62,203 nt of DNA from Erysipelotrichales bacterium (GTDB lineage Bacteria; Bacillota_I; Bacilli_A; Erysipelotrichales; Erysipelotrichaceae). The stretch covers positions 1 through 62,203 of the forward strand of contig CAJTIT010000016.1 of NCBI GenBank assembly GCA_910576345.1. The letters run 5' to 3'. Positions 7,315 to 16,187 of this stretch are shown one piece after another. A program made the position numbers and the translations under genes. The first letter of the stretch is position 1; each line of letters starts with the position of its first letter. The notes under the pieces are model-generated. The model worked only from the letters and a program-made list of their open reading frames with translations, was not told the DNA's origin and made no database searches.

Positions 7315-9663
7315 ATGAAGAAATTTTTGAATTTGTGCTTGGCATTGTGTTTGTTGTGCGGATTGAACGGTGTACACAGTGTTAATGCAGAGGAAGGTCA
7401 AACTGGCGATGATGAAATCATCAAGTGCAATGACCAAGGTATTCCTGATCCAGCATTGTATGCGGCAGTACTAGAAGCAGGAGACAGAAATAAAGACGGT
7501 ATTTTGACGAAAGCGGAAGCTGAGGGAATTAGAGGGGTATATGCCTATGATGGTGAAATAAAAAATTTACAAGGTATTGAAAAGCTGATAAATTTGACTC
7601 AATTAGAGTTGAGTAGTAGTAAAATAACTGATTTAAAAGAGATCGTGAAGCTAACAAATTTAACAGGTTTGTCCTTGAGCGACACAGGAATAACCAGTAT
7701 CAAAGGCATTGAAAATCTAACGAATTTAACTAGGTTGAATTTGAGTAACACAGGTATTACCAGTATCAAAGGTATTGAAAATCTAACAAATTTAACTGAT
7801 TTGAATTTAGATTTTACACGAATAACCAGTCTGCAAGGCATTGAGAAGCTCACAAAGTTAACTAGTTTACATTTGGATTGTGCAGGTATTACTAGTATAG
7901 AAGGTATTGAGAAGCTCACAAAGTTAACTAGTTTACATTTGAGCAGTGAAGGTATTACTAGTATAGAAGGCATTGAAAATTTAACAAACCTAACTGATTT
8001 GAGTTTAAGGTTTACAGGTATCACAAGTCTGAAAGGCATTGAAAATCTAACTAATTTGACTCGTTTAGATTTGTATGAAACAAAAATTACCAGTTTGAAA
8101 GGCATTGAAAATCTAACTAATTTGACATATCTGGATTTAGAAGGAATAAATATCGCCGATCTGCAAGGCATTGAAAATCTAACAAACTTAACTGATTTAA
8201 TTATACGCTATAATAATTTATCAGTGTTGCCTGATTTAACTAAGTTAGTAAATTTAGATGCAAGCAATATGGGGTGGCTGGAGCGTAAATTTGTTGATGG
8301 AAACAATATAATGACAGAAGAATTTCTTGCCAAACTACCAAAACAAATCACAGATAAAATTAGAAGCAAAGAGATTGTAATCAATCAAAATGAACTTAAC
8401 TTAAAAGTAAACGAGCCTATTTATTATTTTGATTCATGTTTATTATTTCCATCAGATTCAGAATGCAGAAACTTTGTTGATGATCGAGAATTGAAAATAG
8501 GTCTGAAAGACAATCAAGGAAATATAGACTATAATAACAAATTTTTCACTGATACTGATGATATGAATATCGTAATGATAGGAGAAGTTGTTGATAGAAA
8601 TGAATATTCTTGTCTTGTGAATAAAAATCATAAGGATTTTGAAGCTTTTGATAAAGGCATGAAAGAATACTGGTCAACATCAAACAGTAAATATTTAGGT
8701 GGTGAGAACATTCATGACTTGGCATGGTATATAGTAGAAAAATATAATTTGAGCGACAGTATACTTGATTATAATACCAGTAGTTGTGGAGTTGGTTCGG
8801 CAGGTAGTAGATATAAATTTGCGGTAGTCCCAATTCGTGCAGGTTCTACCTATGTAACATTCCGTAATGGTTTCTACGCTATTAAGGTGAAAGTAAATGT
8901 TGTAGATGATACTGATGACAATACTGCTGATATACCGAATGATGATAATAATGTCGACAAGCCAAGTGTAGATGAAAATAAACCAAAACACGAGTATGTC
9001 AATTCTGATAATGGAATACCTACAAACACATCAGATAAGCTGCGTGATGATAATGTTTTGGGAATGACAATAAACATGCCTAATTCTGATACAGCTACTT
9101 CGGATATTTTCCAAGCATTGAAAGAAACAGGTAAAAACTTAACATTCAATGTTATAGGAGAGAATGATCGAACAAAATACTCTTGGACATTCGAAGGAAA
9201 CGAGATTGAAAATCCTGACATGGATTTAGATTTAAGTATTAACTTTGAAACAGAGAAACAACAAGAAATTCAAAATATTACGAATCAAAGTAATATGTTC
9301 TATGTCTCCTTTGTGCATCATGGTGAATTACCTGGTAAAGCATGGGTTAAAGTAGATGTGAGTGATAAGTTTAAAGACGGTGATTATATCTATCTGTACT
9401 ATTATAATGAGGAAAAAGGAACAATCGAAAGAAAAGGTCATGGCTATGAAGTGAAAGACGGCTATGCAGAATTTGAAATAGACCATTGCTCCGTATATTT
9501 CTTCACAAAAGAGCCAGTTAAAACAGACAGTAAGAAAGACAGCAACATGATTAAAAACACCGCAACAGACGGCTCACAGTCGAATGCTTCGACAATCGTT
9601 CTTGCTGTAATGGTTCTTGGATTGTTGGGATTTGTGGTAATCAAGAATAAAGCAACAGAATAA
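7315..9663 (+). CDS. Secreted leucine-rich-repeat (internalin-like) surface protein
   Basis: The product has 782 residues. A signal peptide (about 1-26, ending VNAEE) precedes an EF-hand-like segment, DRNKDGILTKAE, near residues 56-68. About ten 22-residue internalin-type repeats follow, of the form LTNLTxLxLxxTxITSIKGIEN (about residues 80-310). The DNA is correspondingly a 66-base near-repeat (about 7560-8250). A beta-rich region comes next, then an acidic Asp/Asn linker (about 525-560), another extracellular domain and a C-terminal helix (STIVLAVMVLGLLGFVVI) with a short basic tail. No LPxTG is visible before the helix, so it may be membrane-held. Internalin repeats bind proteins; ligand unknown. 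As cargo of a mobile element it could alter adhesion or act as a phage-receptor decoy. Confidence 0.85.
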   Translation: MKKFLNLCLALCLLCGLNGVHSVNAEEGQTGDDEIIKCNDQGIPDPALYAAVLEAGDRNKDGILTKAEAEGIRGVYAYDGEIKNLQGIEKLINLTQLELSSSKITDLKEIVKLTNLTGLSLSDTGITSIKGIENLTNLTRLNLSNTGITSIKGIENLTNLTDLNLDFTRITSLQGIEKLTKLTSLHLDCAGITSIEGIEKLTKLTSLHLSSEGITSIEGIENLTNLTDLSLRFTGITSLKGIENLTNLTRLDLYETKITSLKGIENLTNLTYLDLEGINIADLQGIENLTNLTDLIIRYNNLSVLPDLTKLVNLDASNMGWLERKFVDGNNIMTEEFLAKLPKQITDKIRSKEIVINQNELNLKVNEPIYYFDSCLLFPSDSECRNFVDDRELKIGLKDNQGNIDYNNKFFTDTDDMNIVMIGEVVDRNEYSCLVNKNHKDFEAFDKGMKEYWSTSNSKYLGGENIHDLAWYIVEKYNLSDSILDYNTSSCGVGSAGSRYKFAVVPIRAGSTYVTFRNGFYAIKVKVNVVDDTDDNTADIPNDDNNVDKPSVDENKPKHEYVNSDNGIPTNTSDKLRDDNVLGMTINMPNSDTATSDIFQALKETGKNLTFNVIGENDRTKYSWTFEGNEIENPDMDLDLSINFETEKQQEIQNITNQSNMFYVSFVHHGELPGKAWVKVDVSDKFKDGDYIYLYYYNEEKGTIERKGHGYEVKDGYAEFEIDHCSVYFFTKEPVKTDSKKDSNMIKNTATDGSQSNASTIVLAVMVLGLLGFVVIKNKATE

Positions 9664-9674
9664 AAACAAAATTT

Positions 9675-9708
9675 GAGATAAACCAATCGTGGTTTATCTC
9701 ATTTTTTT
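9675..9708 (+). terminator. Rho-independent terminator after the LRR gene
   Basis: GAGATAAACC-AATCGT-GGTTTATCTC, a perfect 10-bp stem, followed by ATTTTTTT. Confidence 0.9.
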
Positions 9709-9733
9709 AATGGTAAAACAAAGGAGCAAATAG

Positions 9734-10033
9734 ATGAAAAACAGATACATCACAAGAAAGGTGCATAATGAAATCCCTTTGGACATTCAAATCATTCTAT
9801 GGGGAATTTGGGGTAAACATAGTGTTGATCGTAATGGTAATGTAGATTGGTTGCAGGTGTTTGAAATCAAAGTAAATGATGATGAATATATCATAAAGCA
9901 TTGGAGTGAAAAGCCTAAGTATTCACATGAGAAACACATTCCGAAAAAGTATTTGTCTGATGTTGATGAATGTAAGTTATACATCATTGATGACAATGAA
10001 TATGCGACAATGCTGTTTCCTGATGAACGATAA
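9734..10033 (+). CDS. DUF960-family protein, 99 residues
   Basis: The pattern RYITRKVHNEIPLDIQIILW, then VDWLQVFEI, then a His/Glu-Lys-Pro stretch and a C-terminal YIIDDNEYATMLFPDE matches the DUF960 family. That family of short proteins is common on Gram-positive mobile elements and phages and has no established function. AAAGGAG precedes the ATG at 9734. It is flanked by terminators and so is probably transcribed alone. Confidence 0.75.
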   Translation: MKNRYITRKVHNEIPLDIQIILWGIWGKHSVDRNGNVDWLQVFEIKVNDDEYIIKHWSEKPKYSHEKHIPKKYLSDVDECKLYIIDDNEYATMLFPDER

Positions 10034-10090
10034 GCGAAAACCAGCCATTCCACTATACATAATCAAAGTGTGAAAAATGACACATCAATA

Positions 10091-10122
10091 AAGTCAAGGC
10101 AAATAGCTGCCTTGGCTTAAAT
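10091..10122 (+). terminator. Hairpin terminator (weak T run)
   Basis: AAGTCAAGGCA pairs with TGCCTTGGCTT (11 bp, one G-T pair, 6-base loop), followed only by AAATTTT. Confidence 0.5.
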
Positions 10123-10223
10123 TTTACCCTAAAACATAAGAAAATATAGACAGGTGATGAAAAGTACACCTTGAATGTAAACCGTGCAATAAAGCATAAA
10201 AAAGGAGCTTTTAAGCATAGTCT

Positions 10224-10246
10224 AAGCTGGATAAACTATCCAGTTT
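10224..10246 (+). repeat. Short hairpin in the leader of the 110-residue gene
   Basis: AAGCTGGAT-AAACT-ATCCAGTTT forms a 9-bp stem (one G-T pair) about 45 bases before the next start codon. It could be part of a terminator or leader structure. Confidence 0.4.
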
Positions 10247-10289
10247 TCTAAGATCCTCTATGATCCAGTGAGAAAGGAAATGATAAACA

Positions 10290-10622
10290 ATGGAAATCAC
10301 GAATAAAAACAAAGAACAGGTGCTAAACCACTTAACGCAGATTGGTGCAATCACATTAAAAAATCATGTACAAGAAACATTAGAAATCAACGAAAAGGAG
10401 TATCCTGTGGGAAGTGAATACGGAACGGACAAAGGATACGGAGCGAGACTGTTTCTCATAAAAGACGTGAAGCAACTGATACAGGTGAAAGAAACACATT
10501 CACTGTGCGGATTAGTTGCTGAGCATGAAATCATCATACACGAGGATAACGGCATGATTGGAATGTTTGTACTATACATGATGGGTGATGACAGTGCGAT
10601 TGCCTTATTTCTGATTGAATGA
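10290..10622 (+). CDS. Hypothetical protein, 110 residues
   Basis: The compact alpha/beta protein contains EINEKEYPVGSEYGTDKGYGARLFLIKDV and a hydrophobic end (GMFVLYMMGDDSAIALFLIE). An AAAGGA lies about 12 bases before the ATG at 10290, a little far. No family recognised. Flanking hairpins indicate single-gene transcription within the element. Confidence 0.55.
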   Translation: MEITNKNKEQVLNHLTQIGAITLKNHVQETLEINEKEYPVGSEYGTDKGYGARLFLIKDVKQLIQVKETHSLCGLVAEHEIIIHEDNGMIGMFVLYMMGDDSAIALFLIE

Positions 10623-10627
10623 TAATA

Positions 10628-10668
10628 AATGACGGCAGGTGTTGAACCCCCTACCATCATTTTTTTTC
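10628..10668 (+). terminator. Terminator
   Basis: AATGACGGCAGG pairs with CCTACCATCATT (two mismatches) and is followed by eight T. Confidence 0.6.
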
Positions 10669-10682
10669 TAGACAGTCGTTTG

Positions 10683-11282
10683 TTATAATTTGCTATTTTC
10701 CTCTTTAATATCCATTTCAATAGATTTAAAAACTTCTCCAAGATCGTCTGCGTCATAAACGTAACAATTTTTATCATTAATACTTAATTCCCTTAATTCT
10801 GTTTTATAAGATACTATGATTCGTTTTATATTGTGCGATACATCAATTACTTTAATATCGACGATATCCCGTTGTTTTTCATTTAGGATTTTGAGTAGTG
10901 CTTGATAGTCATCTTGTTTTGAATCAATAATAATAGTGCGCATATCATAAACTTTTAAATCATTTTTAACATATATGTTTTTTAGTTTTTCTTCCATACC
11001 TTCGTCATAATCAACGAGATAAAAATAACCATCTTCATTTTTTAAAGGTTTATCGTTTTCGTCTGTTGCAAGACCTTTGATACTGCGTAATGCCTTTGAA
11101 AGATATGAAGAGTTTTCTGCAACATCGTTATCATCATCATAGCATTTTAAATAATAGTCTGTGCAATCACTAAGACTTCTACAATTACGGACTTTAATAA
11201 TTTCTTTTAATCTCCTGCGCCTTAGCTCTATATCTGATATATTGCTATCATATATCAGCTTGATCTGTTTTTCATTTTTCAT
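10683..11282 (-). CDS. Hypothetical protein, 199 residues, possibly a regulator
   Basis: The soluble acidic protein is transcribed opposite to its neighbours from ATG 11282, with AAAGGAG upstream on the reverse strand. Residues ~15-75 are basic and helical (ELRRRRLKEIIKVRNC). The C-terminal half alternates strands and helices (TIIIDSKQDDYQALLKIL, VIDVSHNIKRIIVSYKTEL). That two-part build, DNA-binding-like N-terminus plus alpha/beta C-terminus, loosely recalls ArgR-type regulators, but I cannot match conserved residues. Being divergent from the replication genes it could control them. Confidence 0.6.
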   Translation of the reverse strand: MKNEKQIKLIYDSNISDIELRRRRLKEIIKVRNCRSLSDCTDYYLKCYDDDNDVAENSSYLSKALRSIKGLATDENDKPLKNEDGYFYLVDYDEGMEEKLKNIYVKNDLKVYDMRTIIIDSKQDDYQALLKILNEKQRDIVDIKVIDVSHNIKRIIVSYKTELRELSINDKNCYVYDADDLGEVFKSIEMDIKEENSKL

Positions 11283-11563
11283 AAATGCTCTCCTTTTTTA
11301 TGTAAAGTATATCACGATATACCAAAAAATTCCATTTTAAGAAATTTATTCCAATTTCGCTCAGAGAACTCCGCCGAACAAAAATTGTCTTTTTAGAAAA
11401 TTTCCAAAATAGTCGATGATTTTAAAAAAAAATGGAAAATAGGATGTTGTATACTGCTGCCACAGCAAAAGCAATGACTCATTCGTCAGCACCTGCTACT
11501 GTGAAGCTTGAAGGAAATAGCGCGCGTTCCTGATAGCATTCTAAAAGAAAGGAGAAATAAAAA
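11283..11563. other. Divergent intergenic region before the replication genes
   Basis: No gene is visible in these 281 bases. They separate the reverse-strand regulator-like gene from the OB-like/DUF927 pair and must contain both promoters. The left half is AT-rich. The right half is GC-richer and contains GCGCGCG at about 11520. No iteron array was recognised. Confidence 0.4.
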
Positions 11564-11965
11564 ATGGAATTAAACGAATTTTTGGAACAAACGGTTCCGA
11601 CCTATGAGGATCATAAAATAGAGAAGGGTGTCTACTTTGCGAAAATCACTAATGTAGAGCCTCTCTCTAACGAAAGGATCAAAATAAAATTTGATTTAGA
11701 AATGGAAGATGGGAGTATTTATCCTCTCACCCTACGAACCAATTTGGTGCCCCGACATAGTTGGGACATGATCAACAGATTGGCTGAAGCCTGTGAATCT
11801 AAGAAACTAAAAGATTTCATAGGCTGCCAAGTCTGGGTGAGCGTCGTAATCAACGAGCGCTCAGATAACATCCGATACGAGAATGTACAGGATGTCATGA
11901 AAGTAGGAGAGGAGGATGAATTTGAGTATGAATTGAGTCCTAAAGGCTACTTCATAAAGCGGTAG
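11564..11965 (+). CDS. Putative OB-fold/ssDNA-binding-like small protein, 133 residues
   Basis: The protein resembles the DUF669-like, single-strand-DNA-associated proteins placed before replication helicases in phages and islands. An N-terminal helix (LNEFLEQTVPTYEDHKIEKG) is followed by a beta-barrel-like stretch (VYFAKITNVEPLSNERIKIKFDLEMEDGS) and a FIGCQVWVSVVINE strand pair. The start at 11564 has AGAAAGGAG. It precedes the DUF927 ATPase by 98 bases containing a large inverted repeat. Role in element replication is inferred from fold impression and location. Confidence 0.5.
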   Translation: MELNEFLEQTVPTYEDHKIEKGVYFAKITNVEPLSNERIKIKFDLEMEDGSIYPLTLRTNLVPRHSWDMINRLAEACESKKLKDFIGCQVWVSVVINERSDNIRYENVQDVMKVGEEDEFEYELSPKGYFIKR

Positions 11966-11968
11966 ATA

Positions 11969-12028
11969 ATGCGGAACGGGATTATCTTTAAGGTTATTAG
12001 CTTTCCGATAATCCCGTGAATCCCGCAT
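11969..12028. repeat. Large imperfect palindrome between the OB-like and DUF927 genes
   Basis: Outer arms ATGCGG/CCGCAT and perfect inner 10-base arms CGGGATTATC/GATAATCCCG surround a 20-base loop. A similar ATGCGGGAACG recurs at about 13822, just after the DUF927 gene. It could be a replication origin or operator; no T run follows, so it is not a typical terminator. Confidence 0.6.
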
Positions 12029-12063
12029 TTCATCAACATATATAGAAAGGAAAGTGATTAACT

Positions 12064-13803
12064 ATGATTGATGAAAAGGATGAAGCACCAAAGAATGAAA
12101 ATGATGAATGTATCTCTCCCTTTAAGGTCGAGGATGATGTCATCTACAAATGGAAAGAAAAAGACAATGTGTACGATTTTGTTGCAAATTCCATCGCTAT
12201 CAAAGAGCGTTTGAAATCCATCGACGATAACACTTGGTATCTAACGCTGAAGTTTAAAGATCCATCGGGACAAGTGAAAGAAAAAACGATATCCCAGGAT
12301 CAGTTGAAGCGAACGGATTTACTTGCTTTGATGAACAGCGGAATAGATATAACGGAAGGCAATGTTACAGATGTCCGAAGCTATTTGAACTATTCCTTGA
12401 GGACGGATAAGATACCCGTTCGTAATGTTCATAAAACGCTTGGGTGGTTGTACAATGACGGTGAACGTACTAATACATATCTGCTTGATAAAGCCATCGG
12501 CGGTGATATTGAAAGTAAATACATCGGTAACGTAAACATTAAAGCGAAAGGTAAATACGAAGACTATGAAAACTTCATAAAGAAAGAATTGGCTGATTCT
12601 CCTTACCTGCAACTGGCACTTACGCTGGGACTGACTGCACCGATATTAGCTATCTTGGCAGATGAGAAAGATTTAGAAAATCTATTCGTAAATCTATCGG
12701 GAAACAGCAGTACAGGTAAAAGCACAGCACTTGCATTGGCGATGTCCTGCTGGGGCAAAGCATCAGTTTCTGATAGTAAAGGAAGTCTAATCAAAAGCTG
12801 GAGTGCCACTGAGAATGCTCTGTTTAAAAGTATCTCATCACAAGGCTTGCATGGTTTCCCTGTCTGTCGTGATGAATGCGGAGCAAATAATATAAAGCAT
12901 TTCAATAACTTTGTATATCGCTTCTGCAGCGGCTCTGATAAAAGCAGATTGAACAGTGATTGCTTACTTCAGGAAAGTCAATCGTTCAAAACCGTAATGA
13001 TTTCCAGTGGTGAAGTAAGGATACAAGATTTGATGAAAGAGCATACCTTGGGCAGTAATGTCGTAAGGCTTACGGAATTTAATAACTTCCCTTGGACTAA
13101 GGATGCGGAACAATCAGATCGAATTAAACAATTCGTATCTCGTAATTACGGTACGTTTGGTAAAACATTTGTGACTTTTCTTTGTCAATATGATTACGAT
13201 GAGTTTTATGAAGTTTGGGAAGATTGTACAAATGATTTAAAACCGAGGATAAAGCCATACGTAAAGCATTTCGCAGATAGGATTGCCAGTAAATTAGCCT
13301 TGTTCGTAACGACATTTCGGTTCTTAATAACAATGCTTGATGTTAGTTGGGATGATGAAAAGATAAATGAAATTTTGATAGATAGCGCTAAGGATAAAGT
13401 CGATGAGATTAACCTAGCTAAGAAAGCCTACGATATTATAATGACATTTGTGGCTGAGAATGCGAGTCATTTCTATACTTTTTCAGGGTCATCGTACAAT
13501 ATAAAAAATCGTATTGTTCAAACCTGTTCTGCAACCATCTGGGGAAAGCAGAATGATAATGATGTTACAATCACAAGAACTAAGGTTGAACAAATACTGC
13601 TGTCTAATGGCTTTAAAAATCCTAAGTTGGTGTATATGAAACTGAAAGAAAGCGGGGCGCTGATAGCTGAGAATGACGGTAATCGGAATAACTATTTTAA
13701 CCGAAGAACCGTAACTAACAGCGTTAAAATCCCTGTCATTGTGTTAAAAAAGAATGTTTCATTCGATGATACACCTGATGACAGAGATAATTGTGCAGAC
13801 TAA
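12064..13803 (+). CDS. DUF927-domain replication ATPase/helicase-like protein
   Basis: The product has 579 residues. The DUF927 core (about residues 130-420) contains HKTLGWLYNDG, LGLTAPILAIL, the Walker A GNSSTGKSTALALAMSCWG (near 217-235), a Walker B-like FPVCRDECGAN and sensor-like TVMISSGEVRI. DUF927 proteins are P-loop ATPases associated with primases and replicative helicases on plasmids, islands and phage satellites. No separate primase domain is visible, so this is the ATPase part only. AGAAAGGAAAG precedes the start at 12064. It probably drives excised-element replication, possibly at the palindrome upstream. Confidence 0.8.
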   Translation: MIDEKDEAPKNENDECISPFKVEDDVIYKWKEKDNVYDFVANSIAIKERLKSIDDNTWYLTLKFKDPSGQVKEKTISQDQLKRTDLLALMNSGIDITEGNVTDVRSYLNYSLRTDKIPVRNVHKTLGWLYNDGERTNTYLLDKAIGGDIESKYIGNVNIKAKGKYEDYENFIKKELADSPYLQLALTLGLTAPILAILADEKDLENLFVNLSGNSSTGKSTALALAMSCWGKASVSDSKGSLIKSWSATENALFKSISSQGLHGFPVCRDECGANNIKHFNNFVYRFCSGSDKSRLNSDCLLQESQSFKTVMISSGEVRIQDLMKEHTLGSNVVRLTEFNNFPWTKDAEQSDRIKQFVSRNYGTFGKTFVTFLCQYDYDEFYEVWEDCTNDLKPRIKPYVKHFADRIASKLALFVTTFRFLITMLDVSWDDEKINEILIDSAKDKVDEINLAKKAYDIIMTFVAENASHFYTFSGSSYNIKNRIVQTCSATIWGKQNDNDVTITRTKVEQILLSNGFKNPKLVYMKLKESGALIAENDGNRNNYFNRRTVTNSVKIPVIVLKKNVSFDDTPDDRDNCAD

Positions 13804-14047
13804 TCGCAAAAAATAAGGTAAATGCGGGAACGTCAGTTGTGTAAACTGATTTCATCATCATCATTAAGGTGTTTAAATGATGATAAAATCGCTTTCCAAA
13901 CTGCCTTGTTCCCTACTCCACATAACTATTCATTTACGTTCATTGTTTAAACATTCACTTTGACATAATGTGATATGAAAAACTAAGTGAATGATACGTT
14001 TTAAAGAAATTGCATGTTCATATATTATAAATTTGGAGGTAAACATA

Positions 14048-14161
14048 ATGAAAGATAATAATGTAAATGCTGAATCATCAAATGCTTTAAAGGATAAGAT
14101 AATTAAAATCCTAAGCAAGATAGTGCTTGATTACTTGGAGAAAGGGGGTGAAGCAGCATGA
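14048..14161 (+). CDS. Small acidic-helical protein, 37 residues, coupled to integrase
   Basis: The ATG at 14048 has TTTGGAGGT 8 bases upstream. The peptide runs MKDNNVNAESSNALKDKIIK to LDYLEKGGEAA and is predicted mostly helical. Its stop overlaps the integrase start (ATGA), so integrase translation is probably coupled to it. No family recognised. A size and place next to the integrase would also suit a recombination directionality factor, but there is no direct evidence. Confidence 0.55.
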   Translation: MKDNNVNAESSNALKDKIIKILSKIVLDYLEKGGEAA

Positions 14162-15792
14162 TACCTGTTTACGTGTACACTCGATTCAGTTCGGTAATGC
14201 AACAAGATACATCCCATGAATATCAGCTTGAGCAATGCCAAAGGTATTGTGAACAGCATGGCTACAAAATAGTCCATCACTACAAAGACAGTGCCGTAAG
14301 TGCTACAACCGTCAATCGTGAGGATCTACAAAACATGATAAACGACGTCAAACGAGGAAATGTGAAAATCGTTGTCGTGTTTAAACTGGAACGTATTTTC
14401 CGTGATGTAAAGGGCGGACTCAGTGTGATTGAGGAATTGGATTCATGGGGTTGCCACATCGAAAGTACCTGTGAAAATTTCGACGATGATTCAGCTGACG
14501 GTCGCTTCCTGCTTCAGCTTCAATTAGCTTTGGCTGAGCGCTATATCAATCAATTGAAAGTCTACACCAAAACAGCATGTATCAATCAAGCTAAGACAGG
14601 CAAGTATTTGGGTGGTAAACCACCGTTTGGCTTCATTCTGTCGGAAGATAAAAAACTGATAAAAGACCCTGACAATTACAAAACGATTGAAACCATCTTC
14701 AGAATGTTTTACGAAGGTGCGACATACAAAGAAATCGCCGAACATCTAAACGTACATCACATGTACAATGCCAATCATAAACCATGGAGTTCAAGATCTG
14801 ATTTTAATTCAATCATCAGAAATAAAAAGTATTGCGGATACTACGTTTACAATCGAACAGAGTCAAGACGTAATAATAAGAAAAATCATCGTAAACATAA
14901 ACCGAAAGATGAAATCATTGAAATCAAGGGCGGAGTAGAAGCCATTGTCAGTGAGGAAATTTGGCAAACATGTAATGACGTCATGTCAAGTCGCACAAGA
15001 AGCGGCGGTCATAATGCGAAGCAAATGTATAAGCTATCGGGAATATTGAAATGCGGATATTGCGGAAGTAATTTCGGAGGATGTAATCACGGTGTCAAAG
15101 TAATCGGCAAAGAACCTTATCGTACCTATCGCTGTAATAATGCAGATTCTTTGGCTAAATCAAAATGCAGGTGCAGAGAAATCAATGCGAGCTACATAGA
15201 AAAATTGGCAACACAATGTCTGTGTCATTACCTTGACAGTAAAGAGAACATTCAGCGCATTGTTGAAGCGGTGAACAAAAGTATCGAACAAATAGCAGGT
15301 AACAACAAGAACCTTGAACGATTAAGTAAAAAGCTGAATGAATGCGAGGAAAGCATAAAGAACCTTGTTTCAGTGATGGAAAAAGGAAATACAAGCGAAG
15401 TGATTGTGCAAAGATTAAATGAATTGGAAAAGGAAAAGACCGAATTATTTGCCAAGGTGGAAACTGCCAAAAAGAATAAGGAAGCAGTTAAGCCAGTAAC
15501 TGTGAAGCAGGTAAAAAGCTTGTTTGATGAATCACTGAACGTATTAAAACTATCTACAAGCAAAGATGTAAAAACACTGTTGAAGCTGTTCTATAAAGAA
15601 ATCGTCATTGACAATGAAAAAATCGTTTTAAAAATCAGCATGGATTCCTTTTTCAACGGCAGCTTTGATACTCCGTTAGAAACACTGACGTTTGATCGAG
15701 AACAGGTGTTGAAATGTAAGGGAACACTGGCAAGATTAAGGTATCGTAAGAATAAAGAAATGTATCTCCGAAATTTAGCTATGGCTAACTAA
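14158..15792 (+). CDS. Large serine recombinase (integrase of the element)
   Basis: The product has 544 residues. An N-terminal resolvase domain (about 1-145) holds VYTRFSS with the nucleophilic Ser, FKLERIFRDVKGG and AERYINQL. A Recombinase domain follows (GGKPPFGF, EGATYKEIAEHLN). Next is a zinc ribbon (LKCGYCGSNFGG with CNN and CRC Cys, about 298-340), and then a long coiled coil (about 370-450) as in integrases that control synapsis. Length is standard. GAGAAAGGGGGTGA precedes the ATG. It lies 145 bases from the right attachment repeat, as expected for the enzyme that integrates and excises this element. Use of a tRNA 3' end as target is atypical for the family. Confidence 0.93.
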   Translation: MIPVYVYTRFSSVMQQDTSHEYQLEQCQRYCEQHGYKIVHHYKDSAVSATTVNREDLQNMINDVKRGNVKIVVVFKLERIFRDVKGGLSVIEELDSWGCHIESTCENFDDDSADGRFLLQLQLALAERYINQLKVYTKTACINQAKTGKYLGGKPPFGFILSEDKKLIKDPDNYKTIETIFRMFYEGATYKEIAEHLNVHHMYNANHKPWSSRSDFNSIIRNKKYCGYYVYNRTESRRNNKKNHRKHKPKDEIIEIKGGVEAIVSEEIWQTCNDVMSSRTRSGGHNAKQMYKLSGILKCGYCGSNFGGCNHGVKVIGKEPYRTYRCNNADSLAKSKCRCREINASYIEKLATQCLCHYLDSKENIQRIVEAVNKSIEQIAGNNKNLERLSKKLNECEESIKNLVSVMEKGNTSEVIVQRLNELEKEKTELFAKVETAKKNKEAVKPVTVKQVKSLFDESLNVLKLSTSKDVKTLLKLFYKEIVIDNEKIVLKISMDSFFNGSFDTPLETLTFDREQVLKCKGTLARLRYRKNKEMYLRNLAMAN

Positions 15793-15937
15793 AAAAATAT
15801 GTTGCATTTGGTGTCTGAGACTGGTATAATAAATACGAAGTCAGAAGGCACTTTTTAAATATCTACATAAAGTGCGAAAATCAATGTAACATGTTTGGTA
15901 AAACGTATGTTGTTAAGCCAAACCTTTTCGTCGTACT

Positions 15938-15952
15938 GTACGCGTCACCAAT
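15938..15952 (+). repeat. Right attachment repeat (attR core)
   Basis: GTACGCGTCACCAAT duplicates 5119-5133 exactly, with different flanks. It is the displaced original tRNA-Glu 3' end or the element's copy. Confidence 0.85.
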
Positions 15953-15963
15953 ATGAAAATTAG

Positions 15964-16004
15964 GTAGCGATGAAATTATTATGATGGTTTATTCGCTACT
16001 TTTT
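15964..16004 (+). terminator. Probable original tRNA-Glu terminator, displaced by integration
   Basis: GTAGCGA pairs with TCGCTAC around a 22-base loop and is followed by TTTTT. It begins 12 bases after the right attachment repeat, where the tRNA's terminator would stand in the empty site. Confidence 0.6.
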
Positions 16005-16106
16005 ATGTGAATACCAAAATACTCTAGAGAAGACATTATAAGAGAAGAATGTGATCCGCTTGTACCATGTTATCATTAGTTGTTCTCTTTAAAAAAATAT
16101 TTATTT

Positions 16107-16138
16107 ATGGTCAGTCTTAATTGATTGGCCATTTTTTT
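16107..16138 (+). terminator. Rho-independent terminator
   Basis: ATGGTCA pairs with TGGCCAT (one G-T pair), followed by seven T. No complete gene is seen immediately upstream. Confidence 0.6.
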
Positions 16139-16187
16139 GTCTAAAACAAGAAATTGGCTGTGTGGTCAAAGTAATTAAGACGAAAGG

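Larger units (their letters stand above)
5119..15952. mobile_element. Integrative element in tRNA-Glu (about 10.8 kb, serine integrase)
   Basis: The element is bounded by 15-base direct repeats derived from the tRNA-Glu 3' end. The integrase gene lies next to the right repeat, and the tRNA's likely native terminator lies just outside it. It carries XRE-type regulators, a DUF927 replication ATPase, an OB-like small protein, DUF960, an LRR surface protein and several short unknown genes. There is no relaxase, type IV secretion, terminase or capsid gene, so it is either a mobilisable island or a phage-satellite-like island moved by a helper. Serine integrases usually target protein genes; a tRNA 3' end is more typical of tyrosine integrases. 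Confidence 0.85.

Noticed and set aside
7560-8250. Regular 66-bp repeats, CRISPR-like at first glance
   Set aside because: They are in frame and encode 22-residue leucine-rich repeats; no unique spacers.
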